Source of the DNA: Bacillota bacterium
Lineage (GTDB): Bacteria > Bacillota > Bacilli > Alicyclobacillales > SLC66
Assembly: GCA_021793015.1 (NCBI GenBank)
Contig: JAJYTO010000006.1
Location: 1-42,769 of the forward strand
Length of the DNA stretch: 42,769 nucleotides
Direction: 5' to 3'
The translations under genes and the position numbers were made by a program. The notes under the pieces are model-generated. The model saw nothing but the letters and a program-made list of their open reading frames with translations. It searched no databases and was not told where the DNA came from. Below, in pieces: positions 14,167-20,844 of the stretch; the first letter of the stretch is position 1; each line of letters opens with the position of its first letter.

Positions 14167-15015
14167 TTGAACATTGCCCTGGATACGCTCATTGATCTGT
14201 TGCCCATGCTGAGTGAAGCGCTGATGGGCTCTGTCATTCTCGCGGTGACAGACTGCGAGAAATTCCTCGCCTACATTCCTGCGCGGGATCTTGACGTGGG
14301 AATCAAGGCTATGGACAGGCTGTCTCCCGAAGGCAGCACGTTTCAGGCCATCGTCGGCAGGCGGAAAATCATTGCTGAGATTGAGGCGACCGCGCATGGC
14401 GTTCCCTATATCGCCGCAACGATTCCCATCTTTGACGGCGACCAAGTCGTGGGCTCTTTCGCGACCGCCTATCCGCTGTACCGCGAACGGGAGTTGCGGG
14501 ATATGTCGCGGCAATCCGCAGATGCTATGCAAAAGGTCACTGAAGCCGTTGACAACCTAGTGGCGCTGACGAAAACGCTCACGGAAAACGCGGGAACGTT
14601 GACCGAAGTGGCTGCCAGGACATCGGAAACCGCCGCACAGGCAGACGGTATGGCCGCATTCATCAAACAGGTGGCGGACAGCACCCAACTGCTCGGTTTG
14701 AACGCGGCCATCGAATCCGCCCATGCAGGGGAGTACGGCCGTGGATTCAGCGTGGTGGCCTCCGAGATCAGAAAGATGGCCGCCAGCAATAAGGAAGCCG
14801 CGAAATCCATCACGGCGTTTGTGCGCGGATTGCAGTCGTCAATCGGCAATGTCGCCTCCCGCGCCGAGGAATTGGGGACCGTGTCCCGAGAACTGAGCGC
14901 TTCGCTGGAGGAGATGGTCGCCACTGCCCATGACTTGCAGACACTCGCCAATCGCCTCGCACAACTATCGGAGGTTAATTCAGAGGGATTGACTGGAGAA
15001 ACATTTGCATGGTAA
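14167..15015 (+). CDS. Soluble methyl-accepting chemotaxis-type transducer (YfmS-like)
   Basis: 282 residues with no membrane segment or signal peptide. Residues 1-110 form a small sensory domain (SVILAVTDCEKFLAYIPARDLD ... AATIPIFDGDQVVGSFATAYPL, PAS/Cache-like). Residues 115-275 are a short MCP signalling coiled coil with the conserved hairpin tip region QLLGLNAAIESAHAGEYGRGFSVVASEIRKMA. Size and layout resemble Bacillus subtilis YfmS, a soluble chemoreceptor-like protein. The partner is probably CheA/CheW, but no other chemotaxis gene is in the window. TTG start with AGGTG seven bases upstream. It stands alone between convergent or divergent minus-strand genes. Confidence 0.88.
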   Translation: MNIALDTLIDLLPMLSEALMGSVILAVTDCEKFLAYIPARDLDVGIKAMDRLSPEGSTFQAIVGRRKIIAEIEATAHGVPYIAATIPIFDGDQVVGSFATAYPLYRERELRDMSRQSADAMQKVTEAVDNLVALTKTLTENAGTLTEVAARTSETAAQADGMAAFIKQVADSTQLLGLNAAIESAHAGEYGRGFSVVASEIRKMAASNKEAAKSITAFVRGLQSSIGNVASRAEELGTVSRELSASLEEMVATAHDLQTLANRLAQLSEVNSEGLTGETFAW

Positions 15016-15035
15016 ACGCCTGAATCGCACGCCAC

Positions 15036-15066
15036 AAAGACCCCTACGGCGAAGGCAGGGGTCTTT
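15036..15066. terminator. Terminator hairpin between the MCP-like gene and tRNA-Pro
   Basis: Perfect nine-base arms AAAGACCCC and GGGGTCTTT around a 13-base loop, 20 bases after the MCP-like stop and 23 bases beyond the tRNA 3' end. The AAA/TTT ends make it usable from both directions. Confidence 0.7.
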
Positions 15067-15088
15067 GCGGCGCCCTATGGCTGACCGA

Positions 15089-15165
15089 TGGTCGGAATGA
15101 CAGGATTCGAACCTGCGGCCTCACGGTCCCGAACCGTGCGCTCTACCAAGCTGAGCTACATTCCG
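15089..15165 (-). tRNA. tRNA-Pro, anticodon CGG
   Basis: 77 bases that fold as a cloverleaf. The acceptor stem is CGGAATG/CATTCCG with discriminator A and an encoded CCA. The D arm is GCTC AGCTTGGTA GAGC. The anticodon stem-loop is CACGG TTCGGGA CCGTG, giving anticodon CGG, which reads CCG proline codons. The T arm is GCAGG TTCGAAT CCTGT. It is transcribed alone from the minus strand. Confidence 0.97.
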
Positions 15166-15177
15166 GTGACAAACGAT

Positions 15178-15207
15178 ACTATAACACCCGTCTCCGCATC
15201 TCGTCAA
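15178..15207 (-). promoter_or_regulatory. Promoter of tRNA-Pro
   Basis: On the minus strand, -35 TTGACG (15202-15207), an 18-base spacer, then -10 TATAGT (15178-15183) with an upstream TGT. It ends 12 bases before the tRNA. Confidence 0.75.
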
Positions 15208-15306
15208 ATATCGTCACAGACATACTGTTCATCAATCGACACGGTGTCTCGCATCCCCGCGCGACTACCTATGAAGCGCGAACGAGCGACGAATTTGTTG
15301 CTGTGC

Positions 15307-16098
15307 TCACTGCTGCACCAGCGCGTACGTGACCGTCACTTGCGCGGAGACATTGCTGACCGCGCCGCCATATGGACTCTGCTGATTCTGCACACCACCG
15401 ATCGTACTGGTGTTGGTCGGTATGTATGGACCATTTTGGTACGCGGAGCCGTTTCCCTGCGACGCCGCTGTGGACATGCTGACCACTGCGCCCAGTTGCT
15501 CGCCCACATCAGACGCCAGCGTAGCCGCCTGTGACTTGGCATCCTGTAAAGCCATGTCAAACAACTTGCCACGGATCACCGATGAGACGCTCGCAGAAAA
15601 CTGCGTGTTGAAATTTAACGTCACGGCTCCATTGGCGACCAATTTGCCGCTGTCCCTGTTGACGAAATTCATGACGTTTAACGCTTGGGAGAGGCTTTTC
15701 AGCATGACCGTCATCTGTTCGCTCGCATTATAACTGCCGCCCTGTTGAGACCAAATGTTAAAATTGGATGTCTGCACGGACGTCGCTGGCACGCCCGCCT
15801 TCGCGAGCGCCGCAACGATATTGCTGTGGACCGATTGCAGTTGGGCGGAGATCGGCGCTATGGCCATCTGCGTGTCGTTCATGGAGATCTGGAGCGCAAC
15901 AGCGTCCACTGGAGCGGCCATGGCAGCCCGGCCAGTGACCGTAACAGTCTGCCCCGCGGCCGAAGTTGACGGGGATGCCGTGCCCTGAGCGTGGGCCGCG
16001 CCGAGTCCGCCTGAACTGAGAAGTCCGCCTGCGGCAAATGCGGCGCCCAGCGCAACGGCCGCCGCCGCAAACCGCACCTGCTGATGAATCCTCATCAT
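15307..16098 (-). CDS. Exported SIMPL-domain (DUF541) protein
   Basis: 263 residues from the ATG at 16098, which has AAGGAGG eight bases upstream; the open frame ten codons further has no site. Residues 1-38 are a Sec signal peptide (MMRIHQQVRF, then an Ala-rich core, cleavage after AHA). Residues 55-263 are the SIMPL domain (TVTVTGRAAMAAPVDAVALQI ... [23 protein letters not shown] ... AQVTVTYALV). SIMPL proteins lie outside the membrane and have no agreed biochemical role. A low-complexity Asn/Gln/Gly/Tyr stretch precedes the last strand. Probably monocistronic. Confidence 0.88.
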   Translation of the reverse strand: MMRIHQQVRFAAAAVALGAAFAAGGLLSSGGLGAAHAQGTASPSTSAAGQTVTVTGRAAMAAPVDAVALQISMNDTQMAIAPISAQLQSVHSNIVAALAKAGVPATSVQTSNFNIWSQQGGSYNASEQMTVMLKSLSQALNVMNFVNRDSGKLVANGAVTLNFNTQFSASVSSVIRGKLFDMALQDAKSQAATLASDVGEQLGAVVSMSTAASQGNGSAYQNGPYIPTNTSTIGGVQNQQSPYGGAVSNVSAQVTVTYALVQQ

Positions 16099-16177
16099 AA
16101 AATACGCCTCCTTAGGGATGTATGCCATTTATATAGACGATTCATCCAAGGAAAGGTTTCACGTTAAACATGGACAA

Positions 16178-16223
16178 AGCGATAAAAATCCGCACATTTC
16201 TGTTCATGCAGATTTATATCGCT
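16178..16223 (-). terminator. Likely terminator hairpin after yerC
   Basis: Thirteen-base arms AGCGATAAAAATC (16178-16190) and GATTTATATCGCT (16211-16223) pair with one mismatch around a 20-base loop. On the minus strand the distal arm contains TTTTT. It lies 61 bases beyond the yerC stop. Confidence 0.5.
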
Positions 16224-16283
16224 GTGCCACGGGGGGCGAGCCGAACCCGGTTTGGCCGCATGCCGCCAACTGCCACTCTACAT

Positions 16284-16574
16284 TCACCGCTTCAATCTGT
16301 CCAACACCAGAGTGTACCCGTCCGCTCCATAGTTTAGACAGCGTTTGACCCGGCTAATCGTGGCCGTGCTGGCGCCTGTCTCTGTTTCAATATGGCTGTA
16401 TGTCTTTCCCTCCCGCAACATGCGGGCCACTTCCAGACGCTGGGCCAGCGACTGCACTTCCCCCACGGTGCATAGATCATCAAACAGATGATAACATTCT
16501 TCCACTGTTTCCAGTTTCAATATAGCCTCAAACAATTGATCGACCTCGCGGTCGCGGAGCTTATCCAACTGCAT
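16284..16574 (-). CDS. yerC: YerC/TrpR-like DNA-binding protein
   Basis: 96 residues, a small helix-turn-helix regulator of the YerC/YecD family, related to TrpR. The family region runs LYDLFDDLCTVGE-like (here YHLFDDLCTVGEVQSLAQRL), EVARMLREGKTYSHIETETGAS and TATISRVKRCLNYGADGY, with the HTH at about residues 47-80. The ATG at 16574 has GAGGTG eight bases upstream. The open frame further upstream encodes the dispersed repeat and the hairpin and is not protein-like. In Bacillus yerC lies close to pcrA-ligA, as here. Target genes are not evident. Confidence 0.92.
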   Translation of the reverse strand: MQLDKLRDREVDQLFEAILKLETVEECYHLFDDLCTVGEVQSLAQRLEVARMLREGKTYSHIETETGASTATISRVKRCLNYGADGYTLVLDRLKR

Positions 16575-16656
16575 GCAGAGCACACCTCGGTTGTCCAGAT
16601 TCCACCCGGTTGTTGGTGGCGCACAAGTGAGATTTTGCTTCGCAAAACTCGGGCAT
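16561..16656 (-). CDS. Possible 31-codon leader ORF overlapping the yerC start
   Basis: An ATG preceded by AAGGAG at eight bases opens a 31-codon frame beginning MPEFCEAKSHLCATNNR and ending ten bases inside yerC in another frame, a layout suited to translational coupling. The first half is a copy of the dispersed repeat described below, so the peptide may be a by-product of the repeat. Three cysteines are present. Expression is not established. Confidence 0.3.
   Translation of the reverse strand: MPEFCEAKSHLCATNNRVESGQPRCALHAVG
16605..16656 (-). repeat. Dispersed hairpin repeat, copy A (truncated)
   Basis: Minus-strand copy containing the hairpin TTTTGC-GAA-GCAAAA and the anchor CACCAACAACCGGG (16605-16618). 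It lacks the 3' half (GCGCCTGCGGCGATTTT) found in the other copies and runs into the yerC ribosome binding site. Confidence 0.75.
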
Positions 16657-16672
16657 GAAAGTCTCTCCTTGT

Positions 16673-16726
16673 GCGTCCGACGGGAAGAACCCGGAGGATC
16701 GGTTCCGTGTTCTTCCCGTCGGACGC
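16673..16726. terminator. Long inverted repeat between zur and yerC
   Basis: Perfect 18-base arms (16673-16690 and 16709-16726, core GTCCGACGGGAAGAAC) with a further CGGA/TCCG pairing inside, leaving an eight-base loop. It starts three bases after the zur stop. There is no T-run, so it may be a terminator, a processing site or an mRNA-protecting structure. Confidence 0.65.
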
Positions 16727-16729
16727 GCA

Positions 16730-17152
16730 TTATTCACTCTCGACAGCTTGGCAGTTCCGGCAGTACCCGAGAACCTCAAACCGATGCCGCAAGACCTGAA
16801 ATCCCTCAGGAATGCAAAGTTCAGGCATGGGGCAATGCTCTATGACCATCGTTTGGCCGCAGGCCACACAGATGTAGTGATGGTGGTGGCCAGTCTGACA
16901 AGCCATGCGATACTTGGCTTCATTGTCTGCAAACTGCGACTCTTCAATAATGCCCTCGTCGCGAAGCGTTTTAAGATTGCGGTAGACGGTTTCGAAACTC
17001 ATGGTGGGGTATTTGTTCCTCATATGCTCAATCAGTTCGCGCGCACTCATATACCGATCGTTCCTGAGCAGATAGTCCAGGATTTCCCTGCGTTTTCCAG
17101 TTATCCGATAGCCGCGATCGCGCAATTCCAACATGTACGAATCCGTTTCCAC
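16730..17152 (-). CDS. zur: Zinc uptake regulator Zur (Fur family)
   Basis: 140 residues. The winged helix (ITGKRREILDYLLRND ... MSFETVYRNLKTLRDEGII) is followed by the metal-binding half HHHHYICVACGQTMVIEHCPMPELC and a C-terminal GYCRNC. The CVAC/CRNC pairs are structural zinc ligands. The extra cysteines in EHCPMPELC resemble Bacillus Zur, not PerR or Fur, so Zur is the best call. It should repress zinc-uptake genes when zinc is plentiful; none are in the window. The GTG at 17152 has a GGAGGAGGGTGG tract six bases upstream. The longer open frame overlaps ech and is not supported. Confidence 0.85.
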   Translation of the reverse strand: METDSYMLELRDRGYRITGKRREILDYLLRNDRYMSARELIEHMRNKYPTMSFETVYRNLKTLRDEGIIEESQFADNEAKYRMACQTGHHHHYICVACGQTMVIEHCPMPELCIPEGFQVLRHRFEVLGYCRNCQAVESE

Positions 17153-17166
17153 TTGACACCACCCTC

Positions 17167-17207
17167 CTCCCATTGTAACCATGAAGGGTTCCCGGTTGCA
17201 ATGGGAG
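17167..17207 (-). promoter_or_regulatory. Hairpin covering the zur ribosome binding site
   Basis: Arms CTCCCATTGTAACC (17167-17180) and GGTTGCAATGGGAG (17194-17207) pair over 14 bases with one mismatch, a G-U wobble when read as plus-strand RNA. On the minus-strand mRNA the downstream arm includes the first part of the zur Shine-Dalgarno tract, so the stem could mask it. It also lies 28 bases after the ech stop and could end ech transcription. Confidence 0.5.
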
Positions 17208-17234
17208 TCCGCACGCTGTACGATCCACCGGTCG

Positions 17235-18014
17235 TCAACTCCCCGCAAACCGGGGCGGCCGCTTTTCCGCAAACGCTCGCAGTCCCTCCTGGAAATCATC
17301 CGTCTCTGCGGCCAATTGCTGATACAGCGCCTCACGTTCGAGAGCGTCTGAAAGAGCGCCTGTGGATCCTTCGTATATCACCCGTTTGGTCAATCCGAAC
17401 GCCACAGTCGGCCCACCCGCCAACCGCGCGGCCAAAAGATCCGTTTCCTGCGCCAACTCCTCATCGGCAACCACCTTGGTCACCAGTCCCAGATGCAGCG
17501 CCTGCTCGGCGTCGATCTCACCGCAGAGCAGCGCAAGCTCAAGCGCCCGCGCCATCCCGACGATGCGCGGCAAAAAGTAGCTCGCGCCGCTGTCTGGCGC
17601 CAATCCGATACCGCTGAATCCATACACAAATTTGGCGGACGCCGACGCAATCCGCAGATCCGCCGCCAAGGCCAGGCTCATGCCCGCCCCGGCCGCGACG
17701 CCGCCCACACTCGCGACGATAGGCTTGGGGAGTTCTCTCATGGCGCTGATGAGAGGGTTGTACATCTCCCGGACGACGTCTGCAATCGTGGCTCCTCCAC
17801 CGGGAGTTGTCGCTCCCAGATCCTGCCCCGAACAAAATCCGCGGCCACGACCGGTGATCACAACTGCGCGAATGGCCGGATTGTCCGCCGCTTCCGCCAA
17901 TCCAGCCACCAGTTCAGCCGCCAGCGACCGATTGAACGCGTTCAGCACCTCCGGTCGATTGAGAGTGAGTGTCAAAACGCCTCTTTCTATGGTACGAAGT
18001 ACGGTTTCGCCCAA
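17235..18014 (-). CDS. Enoyl-CoA hydratase/isomerase, PaaG-like
   Basis: Crotonase-fold protein, 259 residues. The oxyanion-hole segments are GRGRGFCSGQDL (54-65) and SVGGVAAGAGMSLALAADLRIA (about 101-122). The GLAPDSGASYFLPRIVG stretch resembles PaaG-type isomerases (2-(1,2-epoxy-1,2-dihydrophenyl)acetyl-CoA isomerase), but no other phenylacetate genes are present, so a general fatty-acid role is equally possible. TTG start with GGGAGG eight bases upstream. It precedes zur on the same strand with a hairpin between them. Confidence 0.88.
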   Translation of the reverse strand: MGETVLRTIERGVLTLTLNRPEVLNAFNRSLAAELVAGLAEAADNPAIRAVVITGRGRGFCSGQDLGATTPGGGATIADVVREMYNPLISAMRELPKPIVASVGGVAAGAGMSLALAADLRIASASAKFVYGFSGIGLAPDSGASYFLPRIVGMARALELALLCGEIDAEQALHLGLVTKVVADEELAQETDLLAARLAGGPTVAFGLTKRVIYEGSTGALSDALEREALYQQLAAETDDFQEGLRAFAEKRPPRFAGS

Positions 18015-18204
18015 AAAATCCGCCTCCCTGCAGTTCGACTGAACAGGTTCCCATCTCTCGCCTCAGTCCGGACAATACCGTTGGCCGCCTGATGGCCTAC
18101 CGGACGGAAGGTAGAGCGAGTTCACGCGGTATGTGACCAAACCATTCAGCCCCTGTCTCTATACTTTTATATTACACTATAGTTGGGGAAATACAATTTT
18201 TCAG

Positions 18205-18411
18205 TTACGAATCCAACGGCCACAGTTCAACCAGACTGGTTTCCAGCGCCTGCGCGATGCGGGCCAGCTTGTCGATATGCGATCCACGTTCTCCGGATTC
18301 GATGGCGTATATGTAACTGGCTGATACTCTGGCGCGTTTGGCCAGTTCTTTAACCGACAGTCCAAGCATGAGACGTCTCTCTTTGATCCGTCCACCCAAA
18401 GTCGTTTTCAT
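18205..18411 (-). CDS. Small XRE-family transcriptional regulator
   Basis: 68 residues, nearly all one Cro/CI-type HTH domain: GGRIKERRLMLGLSVKELAKR ... SASYIYAIESGERGSHIDKLARIAQALE. It ends after SLVELWPLDS with no sensor or dimerisation domain. The ATG at 18411 has GGGAGG eight bases upstream. It is divergent from proS across a shared 210-base region, so autoregulation there is plausible. Targets are unknown. Confidence 0.88.
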   Translation of the reverse strand: MKTTLGGRIKERRLMLGLSVKELAKRARVSASYIYAIESGERGSHIDKLARIAQALETSLVELWPLDS

Positions 18412-18435
18412 GATGGGCACCTCCCAGTTTCCCCT

Positions 18436-18464
18436 ATTGTATAACATTTTTACTCATTTGAAAA
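18436..18464 (-). promoter_or_regulatory. Promoter of the small XRE gene
   Basis: On the minus strand, -35 TTTTCA (18459-18464), a 17-base spacer and -10 TACAAT (18436-18441), about 25 bases before the start codon. Confidence 0.5.
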
Positions 18465-18572
18465 ATATGGAGGGCTGCAGCGCCTCGCCCACTGCAGCAT
18501 GTATTCCGCATTTCGCTGCGTCCGTGATGATCCCGCCAGTCGCTCATCCGCGCAACGCCGGGCATGTTCGTG

Positions 18573-18578
18573 TATAAT
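18573..18578 (+). promoter_or_regulatory. -10 element of proS
   Basis: A perfect TATAAT 43 bases before the proS ATG. The -35 region is not recognisable. The short leader has no room for a T-box and no T-box motif. Confidence 0.45.
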
Positions 18579-18621
18579 GCAGATCAGATTGGATCACCAG
18601 GAGAAAAATCGGGAGGATCGC

Positions 18622-20070
18622 ATGGCGAAAGACAAGGATTTTGTGAAAGAAATTACACCGCAGAGCGAAGACTTTTCGCGCTGGTATCTGGACACCATCA
18701 CGAAGGCCGATCTGATGGATTATTCACCTGTGCGAGGATGCATCGTGTTTAAGCCTGACGGATACGAACTTTGGGAAGCCTGCCAGCGGGAGCTCGATCG
18801 CCGTTTCAAGGCGACTGGGCACCGCAACGCCTACTTTCCACTGTTTATTCCGGAGAGTTTTTTTGAGAAGGAAAAAGAACACGTGGCAGGATTCAATCCC
18901 GAGTTGCCCTGGGTAACGGAAGTGGGGGATGCGAAACTTGAGGAGCGGTTGGCGGTCCGTCCCACCTCGGAGACCATCATTGGCCACATGTACAGTCAGT
19001 GGATTCAGTCCTATCGGGACCTCCCCGTTCTGATCAACCAGTGGGCCAACGTCGTGCGCTGGGAAAAACGCACCCTGCCCTTTCTGCGCACCAGTGAATT
19101 TCTGTGGCAGGAAGGACACACGGCGCATGCTACAGATCAGGAAGCTCGCGAGGAAACCATGCGGATGCTGGACGTCTACACGGATTTTGTCGAAAACGAA
19201 TTGGCAATTCCCGTAATTCGCGGACAGAAGACCCCCTCCGAAAAGTTCCCCGGAGCGGTTGCCACCTATTCACTCGAAGCCATGATGAAAGACGGCAAAG
19301 CGCTGCAGGCGGCCACATCGCATTATCTGGGCGAAAATTTTGCGCAGGGATTCGACATCAAGTTTCTCGATCGCGACAACGAGCGCAAATTTGTCCACAC
19401 CACTTCCTGGGGCATGAGCACACGCATACTCGGAGCGCTGATCATGGTTCACGGCGACGATCGGGGCCTGCAGCTCCCGCCCCGCATCGCTCCGACACAG
19501 GTCATGATCGTTCCGATTGGCCCTGCCAAGACGCGCGACAGAGTGCTGTCCGCCGCCAGGCAGGTGATGGACGCGCTCAGCGGCGACGGCATTCGCGTCC
19601 AGATGGACGCCCGTGAGGATCAGAGCCCTGGATGGAAGTTCAACGAATACGAGATGAGGGGCGTTCCGGTGCGTCTTGAACTGGGGCCGCGCGACCTGGA
19701 CGCGGGTCAGGTGGTGCTCGCCCGGCGCGATACTGGCGAGAAGGAGAGCGTATCGCTCACGCAGGTTACGACCCGTGTTCCTGAACTGCTGAAGGAAATC
19801 CAGCAATCCATGTTTGCGCGGGCTCAGCAGTTTCAGCGGGATCATTCGCGAGTCGTCGCAAACCTCGCCGATCTGCATGACATTGTGCGTACAGAACGGG
19901 GTTTTGCCCTTGCCGGATGGTGCGGCGACACAGTGTGCGAGGAGAAGGTCAAAGAGGAAACGGGCGCCACCAGCCGTAACATTCCATTTGCGCCGCCTGC
20001 GCATATGGACGCCTGTGTCGCGTGCGGGAGAGACGCTGCACATACCGTGTGGTTTGCCCGTTCCTATTAG
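18622..20070 (+). CDS. proS: Prolyl-tRNA synthetase, archaeal/eukaryote-like type without editing domain
   Basis: Class II synthetase, 482 residues, charging tRNA(Pro). The N-terminus SEDFSRWYLDTITKADLMDYSPVRG, the motif 2 region VVRWEKRTLPFLRTSEFLWQEGHTAH and the C-terminal extension ending in Tyr (VWFARSY) with four cysteines (WCGDTVCEEK, CVACGRD) mark the ProS3/eukaryote-like form, which lacks the insertion editing domain. The ATG at 18622 has GGGAGG five bases upstream; an open frame reaches 18499 without homology. The matching tRNA-Pro(CGG) is 3.5 kb away. Confidence 0.96.
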   Translation: MAKDKDFVKEITPQSEDFSRWYLDTITKADLMDYSPVRGCIVFKPDGYELWEACQRELDRRFKATGHRNAYFPLFIPESFFEKEKEHVAGFNPELPWVTEVGDAKLEERLAVRPTSETIIGHMYSQWIQSYRDLPVLINQWANVVRWEKRTLPFLRTSEFLWQEGHTAHATDQEAREETMRMLDVYTDFVENELAIPVIRGQKTPSEKFPGAVATYSLEAMMKDGKALQAATSHYLGENFAQGFDIKFLDRDNERKFVHTTSWGMSTRILGALIMVHGDDRGLQLPPRIAPTQVMIVPIGPAKTRDRVLSAARQVMDALSGDGIRVQMDAREDQSPGWKFNEYEMRGVPVRLELGPRDLDAGQVVLARRDTGEKESVSLTQVTTRVPELLKEIQQSMFARAQQFQRDHSRVVANLADLHDIVRTERGFALAGWCGDTVCEEKVKEETGATSRNIPFAPPAHMDACVACGRDAAHTVWFARSY

Positions 20071-20097
20071 ATTCACACCCATTCAGTGGCATTCAAT

Positions 20098-20162
20098 CCA
20101 GCCGCGGCAGGCGCATCCACCGCCAGTCGTGGCGCGATGCGCCCGCCGCGGCTGGCGGTGGA
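20098..20162 (+). repeat. Interleaved inverted repeats after proS
   Basis: Two pairings share this stretch. Twenty-base arms at 20098-20117 and 20136-20155 pair with one mismatch. An 11-base pair, TCCACCGCCAG (20116-20126) and CTGGCGGTGGA (20152-20162), is interleaved with them, so the two are alternatives or a pseudoknot. It starts 28 bases after the proS stop. It may terminate proS, but there is no T-run. Confidence 0.6.
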
Positions 20163-20212
20163 CGCCTTTGCAGTTCATGAGCCGCAGGCGTCTCGGGCAA
20201 TCCCATCGCACG

Positions 20213-20247
20213 AAGGCTTTACACAAATGTGTAAAGCCTTGTACAAT
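20213..20247 (+). promoter_or_regulatory. Promoter and palindromic operator of the XRE gene at 20281
   Basis: A perfect 28-base palindrome (20213-20240; arms AAGGCTTTACACA and its complement around AA) overlies a -35 TTTACA (20218-20223) and the spacer. -10 TACAAT follows at 20242-20247 after 18 bases. A further GTAAAGC half-site lies a few bases downstream. The arrangement fits autorepression by the adjacent XRE protein. Confidence 0.65.
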
Positions 20248-20280
20248 ATACGTAAAGCGAATCGGATGCCGAGGTGAACC

Positions 20281-20799
20281 ATGGAACACGTCAGCCGCTT
20301 TAACGGAGCAAAACTGAAACAATTGCGCAAACTGCAGGGCTGGTCGTTGGAAGAACTGTCAAGGCGTTCAGGATTATCGGTCAGTCACCTGTCTGCTTTG
20401 GAAAAAGGGCGGCGCAAGAGTCCATCGATCGATTTGGTTTACGACCTGGCTGAAGCGTTTCCCGTCTCGATCTATTTTTTCCTCGACAAAGACGCCGATC
20501 ATGAGGATGCGCCGACAGAACAATTCCTGTATCCCGTCTCCCCGCAGACAGGCGGTCGCGCGCGCAAGGATGGCGGCGGCGATCCGCTGCTCATGCCGAC
20601 TCTTCCCCAGTGGAGCCGCACTCTGCGACCGGACACCATTGCTTTCATGCTGCAGGAAGAGGCGCAGGAGTATCTCGCGTTTGCGCAAAAACTCCATGCC
20701 AGTCGGCATTCTTCGCAGCAAGTCCTGCAACTGGTGAGCGACTTTATTCACCAGGCAAGCCTGGAGGAGACCCGCACGCAGCGAGACTCCTCCGAATAG
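20281..20799 (+). CDS. XRE-family transcriptional regulator with C-terminal extension
   Basis: 172 residues. The HTH_3 domain is at residues 8-64 (GAKLKQLRKLQGWSLEELSRRSGLS ... SHLSALEKGRRKSPSIDLVYDLAEAF). The C-terminal part, about residues 65-172, has no recognised domain and contains a helical stretch EEAQEYLAFAQKLHASRHSSQQVL that may mediate dimerisation. ATG with GAGGTG five bases upstream. It is preceded by a perfect palindrome over the promoter. It is convergent with pepF. Confidence 0.88.
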   Translation: MEHVSRFNGAKLKQLRKLQGWSLEELSRRSGLSVSHLSALEKGRRKSPSIDLVYDLAEAFPVSIYFFLDKDADHEDAPTEQFLYPVSPQTGGRARKDGGGDPLLMPTLPQWSRTLRPDTIAFMLQEEAQEYLAFAQKLHASRHSSQQVLQLVSDFIHQASLEETRTQRDSSE

Positions 20800-20805
20800 C
20801 GGACT

Positions 20806-20842
20806 GCCGCGATTCATGCGGCGGATATCGATCAGACCGATT
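20806..20842 (+). terminator. Weak terminator after the XRE gene
   Basis: A short stem GCCGC/GCGGC (20806-20810 and 20818-20822), then 15 bases later a TTTTT run ahead of the convergent pepF end. Weak. Confidence 0.3.
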
Positions 20843-20844
20843 TT

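Noticed and set aside
16118-16348. Small plus-strand ORF between SIMPL and yerC genes
   Set aside because: No ribosome binding site, overlaps the yerC end and the terminator hairpin, and the peptide has no coherent features.
18466-18621. T-box leader for proS
   Set aside because: The leader is about 35-45 bases from the -10 to the start and lacks the T-box sequence and specifier stem.
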